Shown here one piece after another: positions 50,138 through 59,428 of a DNA stretch of 64,000 nt (its first letter is position 1; every line of letters begins with the position of its first letter). Source of the stretch: Cribrihabitans_A pelagius (GTDB taxonomy: Bacteria; Pseudomonadota; Alphaproteobacteria; Rhodobacterales; Rhodobacteraceae); contig NZ_JBMERR010000003.1 in NCBI RefSeq assembly GCF_048820915.1, positions 1 to 64,000 of the forward strand, in the 5' to 3' direction. The notes below the pieces were generated by a model. The model did no database searches, had not been told where the DNA came from, and worked only from the letters and a program-made list of their open reading frames with translations. Both the position numbers and the translations under genes were made by a program.

Positions 50138-51448
50138 TCAGATCCCCAGCCGGTCGCGCAGGGCAAACCAGGTCATCGCCAGCACCAGCAGCGGCGAGCG
50201 CATCCGCCGCCCGCCGGGGAAGCGCGGCGCGGGCACCCGGGCCATAGTGTCGAACCCCGCGGCCTCACCCTGCACCGCGAGCGCTATCAGCTGGCCCGCA
50301 TGGGTGGCGGTGCCGACACCATGGCCGGAATAGCCCGAGGCCGACAGCACATTGGGCGCGAGCCGCGCCAGATAGGGCATCCGCTTCATGGTGATACCGA
50401 GGGTGCCGCCCCAGGCATAATCCACCCGCACGTCCTTCATATGCGGGAAGATCTCCTGCATCGGCTTGCGCACCACGGCTTCGATAGCGTCGGGGAAGCG
50501 GTATCCGTAGCTCTCGCCGCCGCCGAACAGCAGCCGTTTGTCATGGCTGAGCCGGAAGTAATTCACCACGAACTTGCTGTCCGCCACGGCAACATCGCGG
50601 GTCAGCACCCGCGCGGCCTCCGCGCCAAGCGGCTCGGTCGCCACGATAAAATTGTTGATCGGCATCACCCGTGCCGCGACCTGGCCGCTGAGCCCGCCAA
50701 GATAGCCGTTGCAGGCCAGGATCAGATGCTCCGCAGTCACGCGCCCGCCCTTGGTGCGCACCCGCACCGGTGAGCCATCCGCGATTTCCAGCACCTCGCT
50801 CTCCTCGCAGATCCGCACCCCGGCCTTGGCGGCGGCGCGGGCGAGGCTCAGCGCGTAGTTCAATGGGTGCAGATGGGCCGCGCCATGATCCAGAATGCCA
50901 CCCTTGTAGGCGGCCGAGGGGCACATCGTGTGGCAGGCCTCGGCGTCCAGCAGCTCGATTTCGCCGTAGCCGTAGCGGTCCTGCAGGTGGCGGCCATAGC
51001 TGTGCAGGTCCTCAGCCTCGCGCGTGGTGAAACCGGTCCAGGCGACGCCCGGTCTCAGGTGGCAGTCCACCCCGTGCCGCGCGATCAGCGATTTCACCAG
51101 ATCCTTGGCTTCCTCGCCCAGCTGCCAGAGTTTTGCCGCCTCGGGCGCGCCCATCAGCGCCTCCAGCCCCTCCTGGTCCATGCGCTGGCCGCTGCCCAGC
51201 TGGCCGCCATTGCGGCCCGAGGCGCCGAATCCCACGCGCTGCGCCTCCAGAAGCACGACGCGCATCCCGGCTTCCGCCAGATGCAGCGCCGCCGACAGCC
51301 CGGTATAACCCGCCCCCACGACGCACACATCCGCCGTCACCTCTCCATCCAGCGCCGGAAACGGGTCCAATGGCACGGCGGTCGCCGCATACCAGCTTTC
51401 GGGGTACTGCCCCTTGCGGTCATTGGCATAAAGCAGGTTCATCGCCAT
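50138..51448 (-). CDS. puuB: PuuB-like FAD-dependent oxidase (gamma-glutamylputrescine oxidase type)
   Basis: This 436-residue flavoprotein of the DAO family has the dinucleotide-binding motif DVCVVGAGYTGLSAALHLAE (about residues 31-50), the following GFGASGRNGGQLGSG and the C-terminal YSGHGVGTATHAG typical of PuuB/OrdL proteins. It begins (M)AMNLLYANDRKGQYPESWY, also typical. It would oxidise a gamma-glutamylated amine made by the upstream ligases to an aldehyde. Position 51448 has GAGAG seven bases upstream; 51442 is an alternative. Putrescine as substrate is inferred from family and context. Confidence 0.85.
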   Translation of the reverse strand: MAMNLLYANDRKGQYPESWYAATAVPLDPFPALDGEVTADVCVVGAGYTGLSAALHLAEAGMRVVLLEAQRVGFGASGRNGGQLGSGQRMDQEGLEALMGAPEAAKLWQLGEEAKDLVKSLIARHGVDCHLRPGVAWTGFTTREAEDLHSYGRHLQDRYGYGEIELLDAEACHTMCPSAAYKGGILDHGAAHLHPLNYALSLARAAAKAGVRICEESEVLEIADGSPVRVRTKGGRVTAEHLILACNGYLGGLSGQVAARVMPINNFIVATEPLGAEAARVLTRDVAVADSKFVVNYFRLSHDKRLLFGGGESYGYRFPDAIEAVVRKPMQEIFPHMKDVRVDYAWGGTLGITMKRMPYLARLAPNVLSASGYSGHGVGTATHAGQLIALAVQGEAAGFDTMARVPAPRFPGGRRMRSPLLVLAMTWFALRDRLGI

Positions 51449-51578
51449 CGCACAGCTCTCCCGGACGCGGGGTGCGCTGGGAAGGCGCTCCCGCTCGTCA
51501 TCTTGCTTTAAATACTCAATTGCCCGGGCACCGCGGCCAGGCACAGTGCCGGAGTTTCCGGACGCCGCCAAAACGCCC

Positions 51579-52940
51579 CTAGACGTTCAGCAGCAGATGC
51601 TCCCGCTCCCAGGGCGAAATTACCTGCAGGAACTCCTCGTACTCCGCGCGCTTGACGATGGAATAGACCCGGGCAAACTCCGGCCCCAGCACCTCATGCA
51701 GGGCAATTGCCCCGTCGAACAGGTCCAGCGCCTGGCCCATCACTTGCGGGATATCGCCGTCGCCCTCATAGGCGTCGCCCTTGAACTGCTTGCGCGGGCG
51801 TTCCTCGCCGGCCAGGCCGAGGTAGCCGCAGGCGAGCGACAGCGCGATGCCGAGGTAGGGGTTGCAATCCATGCCCGCGATGCGGTTTTCCACCCGCCGG
51901 GCTGCGGGCCCCGACAGCGGTACCCGGATACCGGTGGTGCGGTTGTCGCGGCCCCATTCCAGATTGATCGGCGCGGCGTGGTCCTTCACGTAGCGGCGGT
52001 AGGAGTTCACGTAAGGCGCCATCACCGCCAGCCCCGCGGGCAGGTGGTTCTGCAGGCCGGCAATGAAATGGTAGAAGGCATCCGTCTCACCGCCCTGGGG
52101 GCCGGAGAAGATGTTCTCGCCGGTTTCCATGTCCAGGATCGAATGGTGGATATGCATGGCCGAGCCAGGCTCGTTCTCGATCGGCTTGGCCATGAAGGTG
52201 GCAAAGCAGTCATGCCGCAGCGCCGCCTCGCGGATCAGCCGCTTGAAGTAAAAGACCTCATCGGCCAGCTTCACCGGATCGCCATGGCGCAGGTTGATTT
52301 CCAGCTGGCCCGCGCCGCCCTCCTGGGTGATGCCGTCGATCTCGAAGCCCTGCGCCTCGGCAAAGTCGTAGATATCGTCGATCACCGGGCCGAATTCGTC
52401 CACCGCGGTCATCGAATAGGCCTGCCGCGCCGCCGCCGGGCGGCCGGAGCGGCCCATCATCGGCTCGATCTCCTTGGCCGGGTCGATGTTGCGCGCGACC
52501 AGGAAGAATTCCATCTCCGGCGCCACCACCGGCTTCCAGCCGCGGTCGTGGTAGAGCTGCACTACCCGCCGCAGCACGTTGCGCGGCGAATAGGGGATCG
52601 GGCGGCCGTTGCGGTCATACGCGTCGTGGATTACCTGCAGCGTCCAGTCCGCGGTCCAGGGCGCGGCCGAGGCAGTGGACATGTCGGGCTTCAGGATCAT
52701 GTCCTTTTCGATGAAGCCATCCTCATCCGCCGCTTCGCCCCAGTCGCCGGTGATAGTCTGGTAGAAGATGCTGTCGGGCAGGTGGAAATAATCCTGCTTG
52801 GCAAACTTCGACGCGGGCACCGCCTTGCCGCGGGCGATGCCGGGCAGGTCCGAGATGATGCATTCCACTTCGTCGAGCCGGCGGCCCTCCAGGTAGGTTT
52901 TTGCTGCATCGGGCAGCGCGTCGAGCCAGGCGGCGGACAT
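51579..52940 (-). CDS. puuA: glutamine synthetase-family ligase (PuuA-like)
   Basis: This 453-residue enzyme has the GS catalytic domain: PEMEFFLVA (metal Glu), GGAGQLEINLRHGDP, GSAMHIHHSILD (His), and NRTTGIRVPLSG with RVENRIAG. The N-terminal beta-grasp part (about residues 20-110, ISDLPGIARGKAVPASKF) is of the gamma-glutamylpolyamine synthetase type. It should ligate glutamate to an amine. It abuts the amidotransferase gene (TGATG, one shared base) and precedes the PuuB-like oxidase gene. True glutamine synthetase activity is unlikely. Confidence 0.9.
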   Translation of the reverse strand: MSAAWLDALPDAAKTYLEGRRLDEVECIISDLPGIARGKAVPASKFAKQDYFHLPDSIFYQTITGDWGEAADEDGFIEKDMILKPDMSTASAAPWTADWTLQVIHDAYDRNGRPIPYSPRNVLRRVVQLYHDRGWKPVVAPEMEFFLVARNIDPAKEIEPMMGRSGRPAAARQAYSMTAVDEFGPVIDDIYDFAEAQGFEIDGITQEGGAGQLEINLRHGDPVKLADEVFYFKRLIREAALRHDCFATFMAKPIENEPGSAMHIHHSILDMETGENIFSGPQGGETDAFYHFIAGLQNHLPAGLAVMAPYVNSYRRYVKDHAAPINLEWGRDNRTTGIRVPLSGPAARRVENRIAGMDCNPYLGIALSLACGYLGLAGEERPRKQFKGDAYEGDGDIPQVMGQALDLFDGAIALHEVLGPEFARVYSIVKRAEYEEFLQVISPWEREHLLLNV

Positions 52941-53620
52941 CAGGTCCTCTCTTTCTTGAAAAACTCTGCAAGGAATGCGGCAATATCATTGCTGTTGAGC
53001 GGCCCCTCGAGATTGGCGGAGGCGGCTTCCAGAATGTCGTCCGGCACCAGGCCGCGGCCGCGCTTCTCGATCAGCCCGGCGACAAATCCGGTAGAAAACT
53101 CGGGGTGCGGCTGCAGCGTCCAGATATGGTCCCCGTAGGCCAGGATGCCGTATTTGCAGAAGCAGTCCCCCGCCAGAACCCGGGCGCCTGCTGGCGGCTC
53201 TATCACCTGGTCCTGGTGCCAGGCGTTGAGCACCAGGGGCTTGCCGTCCTGCATGTAGGTGACCCGGCCCACGGCCCAGCCGCCTTCGAACTTGCCGACC
53301 TTGCCGCCAAGTGCCTGGGCGATGATCTGGTGGCCGAAGCAGATCCCGGCCAGGGGCCGCTTCTGCGCGTCGATCTCCCGGATCAGCTCCTCCAGCGGCT
53401 TGATCCAGGCGTGATCCTCATAGACCCCGTGCTTGGAGCCGGTGATGAGCCAGCCGTCCGCGGCTTCGGGGCCTTCGGGGAAGGTGCCGTCCACCACCGG
53501 CCAGGTCTCGAATTCAAAGCCGTGGCCTGCCAGCAGGTCGCGGAACATCCCGTCGTAATTTCCGGATGCGCCGATCAGGTCGTCCGGCGCGTGCCCGGTC
53601 TGCAAAATTCCGATTTTCAT
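52940..53620 (-). CDS. class I glutamine amidotransferase-like protein
   Basis: This 226-residue protein has the GATase triad: Cys in PLAGICFGHQIIAQALGG (about residue 95), His in TLQPHPEFSTG (about 172) and Glu in the same segment. DDLIGASGNYDGMFRDLLAG at the start is typical of the GMP-synthase-like subgroup (YP_type). It is between two GS-family genes, so it may hydrolyse a gamma-glutamyl bond late in the pathway, as PuuD does, though it is not the same family as E. coli PuuD. Confidence 0.87.
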   Translation of the reverse strand: MKIGILQTGHAPDDLIGASGNYDGMFRDLLAGHGFEFETWPVVDGTFPEGPEAADGWLITGSKHGVYEDHAWIKPLEELIREIDAQKRPLAGICFGHQIIAQALGGKVGKFEGGWAVGRVTYMQDGKPLVLNAWHQDQVIEPPAGARVLAGDCFCKYGILAYGDHIWTLQPHPEFSTGFVAGLIEKRGRGLVPDDILEAASANLEGPLNSNDIAAFLAEFFKKERT

Positions 53621-53692
53621 AGTTCACCTGATTTGATCAAATTGAGCCTAGCCGAGGCCGGAGACCGCGGCAAGGCCCGCCTCCTGGCGCTG

Positions 53693-55024
53693 CTATACCG
53701 CTTCCAGCCAGGACAGCCAATGCGAGGCCTCGGGGCGTTCGGCAAAGCCCTTCAGCTCCTGGCGCTTGACCATCACCAGATTGCGGATTGCCAGCTCCGG
53801 CAGCACCCGCGCAATCAGCGGGTCGCTGTCGAACCAGTCGATCGCGGTCTGCCAGTCCTCGGCCAGCTGCGGCAGGCCCTTGATTTCATAGATGTTGCCT
53901 TCCGATGGCGGAGGGGGCTGCATGCCGTCCTCGATCCCTGCCATTGCCGCGCCCAGCACGGTAGCGAGCATCAGATAGGGGTTGATGTCGCCGCCGGCGA
54001 CCCGGTGCTCGATCCGGCGCGCCTTGTGGCTGCCGCCGGGAATGCGCAGCGCGGCGGTGCGGTTTTCATAGGCCCAGGCGGCGCTGACCGGCGCGTGGGC
54101 GCCGGGCACCAGCCGGTCGTAGGAGTTGCCGTGCGGCGCGAAGATCAGCGTGCTGGCGGGCATCGCCGCGAGGCACCCGGCCACCGCATTCAGGAGCAGG
54201 GGCGAGCCCTTTTCGCCGCCATCGTCAAAGACATTGCGCCCGTCCCGGTCCTCGACCGAGAAATGCACATGCATGCCGTTACCCGCTTCCTCGGCATAGG
54301 GCTTCGCCATGAAAGTCGCGGCAAAGCCGTGTTTGCGCGCAACTCCTTTCACTAGCGCCTTGAACAGCCAGGCATCATCGGCGGCACGCATTGCTTCCTG
54401 GTGGTCGAGGTTGATCTCGAACTGGCCCAGTCCGCTTTCGGAAATCGCCGACTGGGCCGGAATGCCCATCATCTCGGCGCCTTCGTAAAGGTCGCTGAAG
54501 AAGCTGTCGAAAGCGTCAAGTTCGGCCACCGACAGCACCGACTGCTGATCCAGCTGGCGCCCGGTCAGCGGGTCGATCGGCGGGGCCGGCTGCGGGCCGC
54601 TGTCGTCGATCAGGCTGAACTCCATTTCGGTCGCTGCCTGCACCGTCCAGCCGCGCGCACCGTAGCGCGACAGCACCTCCGCCAGAACATGGCGCGGATC
54701 GCCGAGGAAGGCGGAGCCGTCCTCCCAATACATCGCCATCGGCACCAGCGCCGACGCGTTCTTCAGCCAGGGCATCGGCACCGCGCCGCGCTCGGTGGGC
54801 AGCATGATACCGTCAGCGTCACCGGTGGCAAACACTAGCGGGTTGTCCTCCACGTCGCAGCCCCAAAGGTCGACGTTGAGGGTGGAGACCGGCATCCGCG
54901 CCGCGCCGCCGCCCAGCTTGGCGGCCATGCCCGCAGGCAGGCGCTTGCCGCGCATCTGGCCGTTCATGTCGCAGGCGGCAATGCGGATGGTTCTCAGTCC
55001 GGACAGGTCCATTGGGGGCTCCAT
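53693..55024 (-). CDS. glutamine synthetase-family ligase (second paralogue)
   Basis: This 443-residue GS-type enzyme has TEMEFSLIDDSG, SGLGQFEINLDHQEA, GNGMHVHFSVED and NRTAALRIPGGSHKARRIEH, all in the normal order. It differs clearly from the 51.6-kb enzyme in its N-terminal part and ligand loop, so the two probably act on different amines. It starts 72 bp upstream of the amidotransferase gene's start. The upstream 160 bp holds the terminator of the ABC operon. Confidence 0.9.
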   Translation of the reverse strand: MEPPMDLSGLRTIRIAACDMNGQMRGKRLPAGMAAKLGGGAARMPVSTLNVDLWGCDVEDNPLVFATGDADGIMLPTERGAVPMPWLKNASALVPMAMYWEDGSAFLGDPRHVLAEVLSRYGARGWTVQAATEMEFSLIDDSGPQPAPPIDPLTGRQLDQQSVLSVAELDAFDSFFSDLYEGAEMMGIPAQSAISESGLGQFEINLDHQEAMRAADDAWLFKALVKGVARKHGFAATFMAKPYAEEAGNGMHVHFSVEDRDGRNVFDDGGEKGSPLLLNAVAGCLAAMPASTLIFAPHGNSYDRLVPGAHAPVSAAWAYENRTAALRIPGGSHKARRIEHRVAGGDINPYLMLATVLGAAMAGIEDGMQPPPPSEGNIYEIKGLPQLAEDWQTAIDWFDSDPLIARVLPELAIRNLVMVKRQELKGFAERPEASHWLSWLEAV

Positions 55025-55139
55025 GATATCGTTGCGCCAACCCTAGCGCAGAGAAATCGGTTCGCCAAGAAAATTTGATCAAAAGTTGCCCGCAAGCCTG
55101 CCGCCAGGCGCGGCGCGGTGTCCGGGCGTGGCAAGGCGC

Positions 55140-55168
55140 AAAAAAAATGGCTCCCAAAGGAGCCATTT
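55140..55168 (-). terminator. Rho-independent terminator of the ABC importer operon
   Basis: AAATGGCTCC (55145-55154) pairs with GGAGCCATTT (55159-55168). On the minus strand it ends in a run of eight T (A8 at 55140-55147). It separates the importer genes from the ligase genes. Confidence 0.92.
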
Positions 55169-55186
55169 CAGAACGCTGAGATCCGA

Positions 55187-55999
55187 TTACCGGATCAGCG
55201 CCGGGCGGAACTTGAACCGGAACTTGGGCCGCTGGTCCTGCGGCAGGTGCCGGTTCAGGTAGCGGTTGACCGCGCCGAACACCGTGATGATCGCCAGCGT
55301 CAGCAGGATGAAATAGAAGGCCAGGATCGGGTAGGGGATGAAGGGGTTGAAGGTCTTGTCGGCGAAGTAATTCGCGTAATAAAGCGCATCGCCCTTCTGG
55401 CGCCAGGCTGGAAAGCCCGAGAAATAGACCAGCGTGGTGGCGTGGAACAGGAAGATCGCCTCGTTGGTATAGGCAGGCCAGGCCAGCCGCATCATCGTCG
55501 GCCACAGGATCTTGCGGAACCGCATCCAGCCGGTGAACCCATAGGCATCCGCCGCCTCGATATCGCCCTTGGGGATCGAGCGCAGCGCGCCATAGAAGAT
55601 CTCTCCGGTGTAGGCGGCCGTGTTCAGGAACAGCACGATCAGCGCCCCCAGCCAGGCCGAGGAGAAGGCGTCGAATATCGGCGAGACGCTCTTCAGGCTC
55701 AGGAACAGGAAGTAGGCAAAGAAGAACTGGATGAACAGCGGCGAGCCCCGGAAGATGAAGATGAACCACTCGGCCAGCTTGCGCCATACGAGGCTGTTCG
55801 AGTTTTTCGCCACCGCCAGGGCATTGGCCAGCACAAAGCCCGACAGTACCGCCAGCAGGCCGAAATAGATGTTCCAAAGCATGCCCGAGCCGATCAGGGT
55901 GAACTGCTCGCACAGGGTGAAGTCACTGCGCGGCAGCAGCCGCTCGCCAAATCCGATGGAGCGCAGGGCGTAGTCCTGAATGGTCTGGATACAGCTCAT
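55187..55999 (-). CDS. polar amino-acid-type ABC transporter permease
   Basis: This 270-residue permease of the HisMQ/GlnP family has five or six transmembrane helices. The cytoplasmic EAA loop EAADAYGFTGWMRFRKILWP (about residues 145-165) contacts the ATPase. It begins MSCIQTIQDYALRSIGFGER and ends in a basic tail. Its start overlaps the stop of the paired permease by four bases (ATGA). The two permeases form a heterodimer. Confidence 0.92.
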   Translation of the reverse strand: MSCIQTIQDYALRSIGFGERLLPRSDFTLCEQFTLIGSGMLWNIYFGLLAVLSGFVLANALAVAKNSNSLVWRKLAEWFIFIFRGSPLFIQFFFAYFLFLSLKSVSPIFDAFSSAWLGALIVLFLNTAAYTGEIFYGALRSIPKGDIEAADAYGFTGWMRFRKILWPTMMRLAWPAYTNEAIFLFHATTLVYFSGFPAWRQKGDALYYANYFADKTFNPFIPYPILAFYFILLTLAIITVFGAVNRYLNRHLPQDQRPKFRFKFRPALIR

Positions 56000-56799
56000 G
56001 CCGCTTTCCTTTGTGCTTCACCGGCGACGGTGGCCTGCCCATGGGACAGGCGCCGGGTGATCCGTGCCAGCACCACTTCGGAGACGCGGGTAAAGGCGAG
56101 GTAGAAGAGCAGCAGCCCCAGGAAATACCACATCCGCCAGTCGCCATGCGGGTAGTCGGTGAACTTCGGCGTCTTGCTGCCGCCCAGCTCGCGTGCCCAG
56201 TAGACGATGTCCTCGACCCCCAGAAGGAACAGCAGGGGCGTTGCCTTGATCAGCACCATCCACAGGTTCGACAGGCCGGGCAGCGCGTAGATCCACATCT
56301 GCGGCACCAGGATGCGCCAGAACGCCTGGCGGTGGGTCATGCCATAGGCCTCGGCGGTCTCCATCTGCGCCCGCGGCACTGCCTGCATGGCGCCGAACAG
56401 CACGTTAGCGGCGAAGGCGCCAAACACGATGGCAAATGTCAGCACCGCCAGCATGAAGCCGTAGACTTCATGCACCCATTGCGGCGAGTCTCCCAGCGGC
56501 ATCTTGGCGATGGAGCAGACGATGAAATCGCTGCCCTGGCGCACCGGCTGATCCCAATCGGGGCATTTCACCTTGTGGCGCAGCCATTCGATGCCCTGGT
56601 CCAGCGCGATCACGAAGAACAGGAAGAAGGCGATGTCCGGCACGCCGCGCACGATGGCGATATAGCCCTTGCCAAACCAGGCCAAGGGCGCAACCCGCGC
56701 CCGCGCCGCCATCGCGCCGCCAAAGCCGAACAGCATCGCCGAGGGCGCCGTCACCGCCAGCAGCAGCAGCACCGTGCCGAACGATTGGTAAAAGGACAT
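55996..56799 (-). CDS. polar amino-acid-type ABC transporter permease
   Basis: This 267-residue protein of the HisMQ family has an N-terminal helix after MSFYQSFGTVLLLLAVTAPS, and the EAA loop ETAEAYGMTHRQAFWRILVP (about residues 150-170). Residues 80-115 form a periplasmic loop with two Cys (KVKCPDWDQ and FIVCSIAK). It precedes and overlaps its partner permease. The binding-protein gene is upstream, separated by 187 bp and a strong hairpin. Confidence 0.92.
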   Translation of the reverse strand: MSFYQSFGTVLLLLAVTAPSAMLFGFGGAMAARARVAPLAWFGKGYIAIVRGVPDIAFFLFFVIALDQGIEWLRHKVKCPDWDQPVRQGSDFIVCSIAKMPLGDSPQWVHEVYGFMLAVLTFAIVFGAFAANVLFGAMQAVPRAQMETAEAYGMTHRQAFWRILVPQMWIYALPGLSNLWMVLIKATPLLFLLGVEDIVYWARELGGSKTPKFTDYPHGDWRMWYFLGLLLFYLAFTRVSEVVLARITRRLSHGQATVAGEAQRKAA

Positions 56800-56951
56800 G
56801 TGCTTGCCTGTGGTCAGGTAGCAGGAAAGCCACGTGAGCCCTTCAAGCGTGGCGGGGTCTGAGCAATATCCGAAAATGACGGACCTCGTCGTTTTGGCGT
56901 TTTATATGGGGGGCAAGCTGCGCGGGGCCGGAGGCGGCGGCGCAGAAGAGT

Positions 56952-56974
56952 GAGGGGGCGGCTGCCGCCCCCTC
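56952..56974 (-). promoter_or_regulatory. hairpin after the binding-protein gene, within the ABC operon
   Basis: GAGGGGGCG (56952-56960) pairs with CGCCCCCTC (56966-56974); the dyad is perfect to the centre. It lies 13 bp after the binding-protein stop and has no T tract, so it fits an mRNA-stabilising or attenuating element that favours high binding-protein expression. Confidence 0.65.
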
Positions 56975-56986
56975 CGAGACTTGCAA

Positions 56987-57703
56987 TCAGAAGCGGGGGC
57001 TTTCCTCGCCCAGCCATTTGATGATCAGCTCGTTCAGGGTGCCGTCATCCTTCATGGACTGGATCGCCGCGTCGAACTTGCCGCGCAGCTCCGGGTCGGA
57101 CTCGCGGAAGGCCAGGCCGATGCCGCCGCCCAGCGGCACGTCGTCGCCGACGAAGACCAGGTCGGAGCCCTCGACTTCGGGCACCAGGAAGTCCTTGTCA
57201 GCCATCACGGCGTCGGCTTCGCCGGCCTTCACGGCGGCAATGGTTTCGTCCGGGGTCGGGAATTCCAGCAGGGTGGCGCCGGAATCGACCACGTGGTTGG
57301 CCTGGATGGTGCCGGTCTGCGCCGCAACCACACCGCCGGTCAGGTCCACGTCCTCGGACAGCGCCGCATAGGCCGAAGCGGACGGCGGGGTGTAGTTCTG
57401 CGAGAAGTCCACCACCTCGTCACGCTCGGGCGTGATCGACATGCCCGCGATGATGGCGTCGTAGTTGCCGGAAACCAGGTTCGGAATGATCGAATCCCAA
57501 TCGTTGGTGACCCATTCGCAGGTCAGCTCGGCGCGCGCGCACAGCTCGTCCCCCAGCTCGCGCTCGAACCCGTCCACTTCGCCTGCATCGTTCAGGAAGT
57601 TGTACGGAGGGTAGGCGCCTTCGGTGCCCAGGCGCACGGTCTCGGCCAGGCCCATGCCTGCGGTCAGCGCCAGGACGGCGGTGCCAAGGATTAGAGATTT
57701 CAT
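56987..57703 (-). CDS. family 3 periplasmic solute-binding protein
   Basis: This 238-residue protein has a signal peptide (about residues 1-20, ALTAGMGLAET) and the family 3 fold: RLGTEGAYPPYNFLNDAGEV, GFERELGDELCARAELTCEW, YDAIIAGMSITPERDEVVDF and the hinge region VAAQTGTIQANHV. It captures a basic or polar amino acid or opine-like compound; the pocket residues do not fix which. GGAG 7 bp before the ATG supports the start. Confidence 0.92.
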   Translation of the reverse strand: MKSLILGTAVLALTAGMGLAETVRLGTEGAYPPYNFLNDAGEVDGFERELGDELCARAELTCEWVTNDWDSIIPNLVSGNYDAIIAGMSITPERDEVVDFSQNYTPPSASAYAALSEDVDLTGGVVAAQTGTIQANHVVDSGATLLEFPTPDETIAAVKAGEADAVMADKDFLVPEVEGSDLVFVGDDVPLGGGIGLAFRESDPELRGKFDAAIQSMKDDGTLNELIIKWLGEESPRF

Positions 57704-57741
57704 GAAGTAACTCCCGTTTTGGTTGGTTATAGAGTTGGTTT

Positions 57742-58536
57742 TTATTGCGCGTGGCGGGTCGAGGACAAGAACCCGCGCAGGCGGTCGGACTGGGTGTTGC
57801 CAAAGACTTCGTCCGGGCTGCCCTCTTCCTCGATCAGGCCCTGATGCAGGAACACAACGTGGTTCGAGACATCGGCGGCCATGTTCATGTCGTGGGTGAC
57901 GATCAGCATGGTGCGGCCCTCGGCGGCGAGATCTTTGATCACCTTCACCACCTCCTGCTCCAGCTCGGGGTCAAGTGCCGAGGTGGGCTCGTCGAACAGA
58001 AGCGCCTCCGGCTCCATGCAGAGCGCGCGCGCAATGGCCGCCCGCTGCTGCTGGCCGCCCGACAGCTGCGCCGGGTAGACGTCGCATTTGTCGCCGATGC
58101 CAACCTTGGCGAGGTAGTGGCGCGCCTCTTCCTCGACCTCGATCCGGTCGCGGCCAAGCACGGTGACGGGCGCTTCCATCACGTTCTGCAGGATGGTCAT
58201 ATGGGCCCAGAGGTTGAACTGCTGGAACACCATCGACAGGTTGGTGCGGATGCGCAGCACCTGCCGGGCGTCGGACGGGCGCCGCGCCAGGCCCTTGCCG
58301 GTCCAGGCGATCGGCTCGCCCTTGAACAGGATCTCGCCGTCCTGGCTGTCTTCCAGAAGGTTGCAGCAGCGCAGCAGCGTCGACTTGCCCGATCCGGAAG
58401 AGCCGATCAGCGAGACCACATCGCCGCGCCGGGCGGTGATGTCCACGCCTTTGATCACTTCCAGCTCCCCATAGGATTTATGGAGGCCGCGAATTTGCAG
58501 AACAGGCGTTGAATCGGTCAAGGTGTCGTTGTCCAT
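57742..58536 (-). CDS. polar amino-acid-type ABC transporter ATP-binding protein
   Basis: This 264-residue ABC ATPase of the HisP/GlnQ type has Walker A GSSGSGKST (about residues 41-49), the signature LSGGQQQRAAIARAL, Walker B ALLFDEPTSALDPEL and the H-loop VTHDMNMA. It is the first gene of the importer operon and is followed 38 bp later by the binding-protein gene. Confidence 0.94.
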   Translation of the reverse strand: MDNDTLTDSTPVLQIRGLHKSYGELEVIKGVDITARRGDVVSLIGSSGSGKSTLLRCCNLLEDSQDGEILFKGEPIAWTGKGLARRPSDARQVLRIRTNLSMVFQQFNLWAHMTILQNVMEAPVTVLGRDRIEVEEEARHYLAKVGIGDKCDVYPAQLSGGQQQRAAIARALCMEPEALLFDEPTSALDPELEQEVVKVIKDLAAEGRTMLIVTHDMNMAADVSNHVVFLHQGLIEEEGSPDEVFGNTQSDRLRGFLSSTRHAQ

Positions 58537-58654
58537 CTGAGTAGAAATTCGTTCTTATTGGACCGAAAAAAAGACCGAATGCAATGTTCAAACCGCTTAA
58601 CCTTGCCGCGGCCCTTCCGAAATGCGCAGGCAGGCGTCCATTTGGGCAGTTTGG

Positions 58655-59428
58655 TCAGGTCAATTCCGCAGCGCGGATTTTTTGCCCGGTCAGAACCGGG
58701 CCGGGCGGGGTCGGAACCGCCAGGTAACCGGCCGCCGGGATCTGCACCAGCCCCTGCAAATTCAAGGTCTCGCGGCTGTCAGCGTCCAGCCCGCGGATCG
58801 CCGCTTCCAGTGCTGTAAACAGCGCCCCTGCGTCCTGTCCCGGTGCGGTGATATAGGGCAGGGCGGGGGTCGGCGCGGTGCGCTCCAGTTCGCAGAGACC
58901 GCCTGCAAAGGCATCATACCGGCGGATCATCTCCCAGCTCAGCGCATCGAGGGAAGCGAAATCCGCGCGCCCCTCCGCCACCGCCAGCGCCGAGGCCCGG
59001 TGGCCGCCGGTTTCCACCAGCGCGCCGGGCAGCAGGTTGCGCGCGTGCAGGTGCACCATCGGCGCCGCCCAGCCCGACTGCGACAACGCCTCGTTGTAGG
59101 CAAAGGCGCGGCCTGCAAAGGCGCTCAGCGGCTGGCCCGCGTCCGCCTTGCGGGCGATGAATACGCTGTTGTAGTGGCCCGGCGGGCAGCCCGCCAGACC
59201 ATAGTCGGGTGCGCCCACCAGCTGCACACGGCCGTAGAGGCGGGTGCGGTACGGGCAGCCGCAGGTCTGGGAAAGCAAAAGGTCCGGCGACTGCCAGACC
59301 TCCCACATATCCGCATCCCTTGTCAGCCGCTCCGGGCCGCCGCCCAGACGCGCCCGCACCAGATCCCAAAGCCGGTCGTTCGCAGCCGCCGTCTCCGGCC
59401 GGTCGTACATCGCAAGATGAGCAATCAA
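58655..59428 (-). CDS. PhnD-type solute-binding-fold protein lacking a signal peptide
   Basis: This 257-residue protein starts with TTG at 59428 (GGAGG seven bases upstream; overlapping the TerB stop, TTGA). It matches the PhnD/phosphonate-binding fold: MYDRPETAAANDRLWDLVRA, LLLSQTCGCPYRTRLYGRVQ, FIARKADAGQPLSAFAGRAF, SGWAAPMVHLHARNLLPGAL and LAVAEGRADFASLDALSWEM. No signal peptide is present, so it may be cytoplasmic and not a transport component. It is coupled to two TerB genes. Its ligand is unknown. Confidence 0.82.
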   Translation of the reverse strand: MIAHLAMYDRPETAAANDRLWDLVRARLGGGPERLTRDADMWEVWQSPDLLLSQTCGCPYRTRLYGRVQLVGAPDYGLAGCPPGHYNSVFIARKADAGQPLSAFAGRAFAYNEALSQSGWAAPMVHLHARNLLPGALVETGGHRASALAVAEGRADFASLDALSWEMIRRYDAFAGGLCELERTAPTPALPYITAPGQDAGALFTALEAAIRGLDADSRETLNLQGLVQIPAAGYLAVPTPPGPVLTGQKIRAAELT

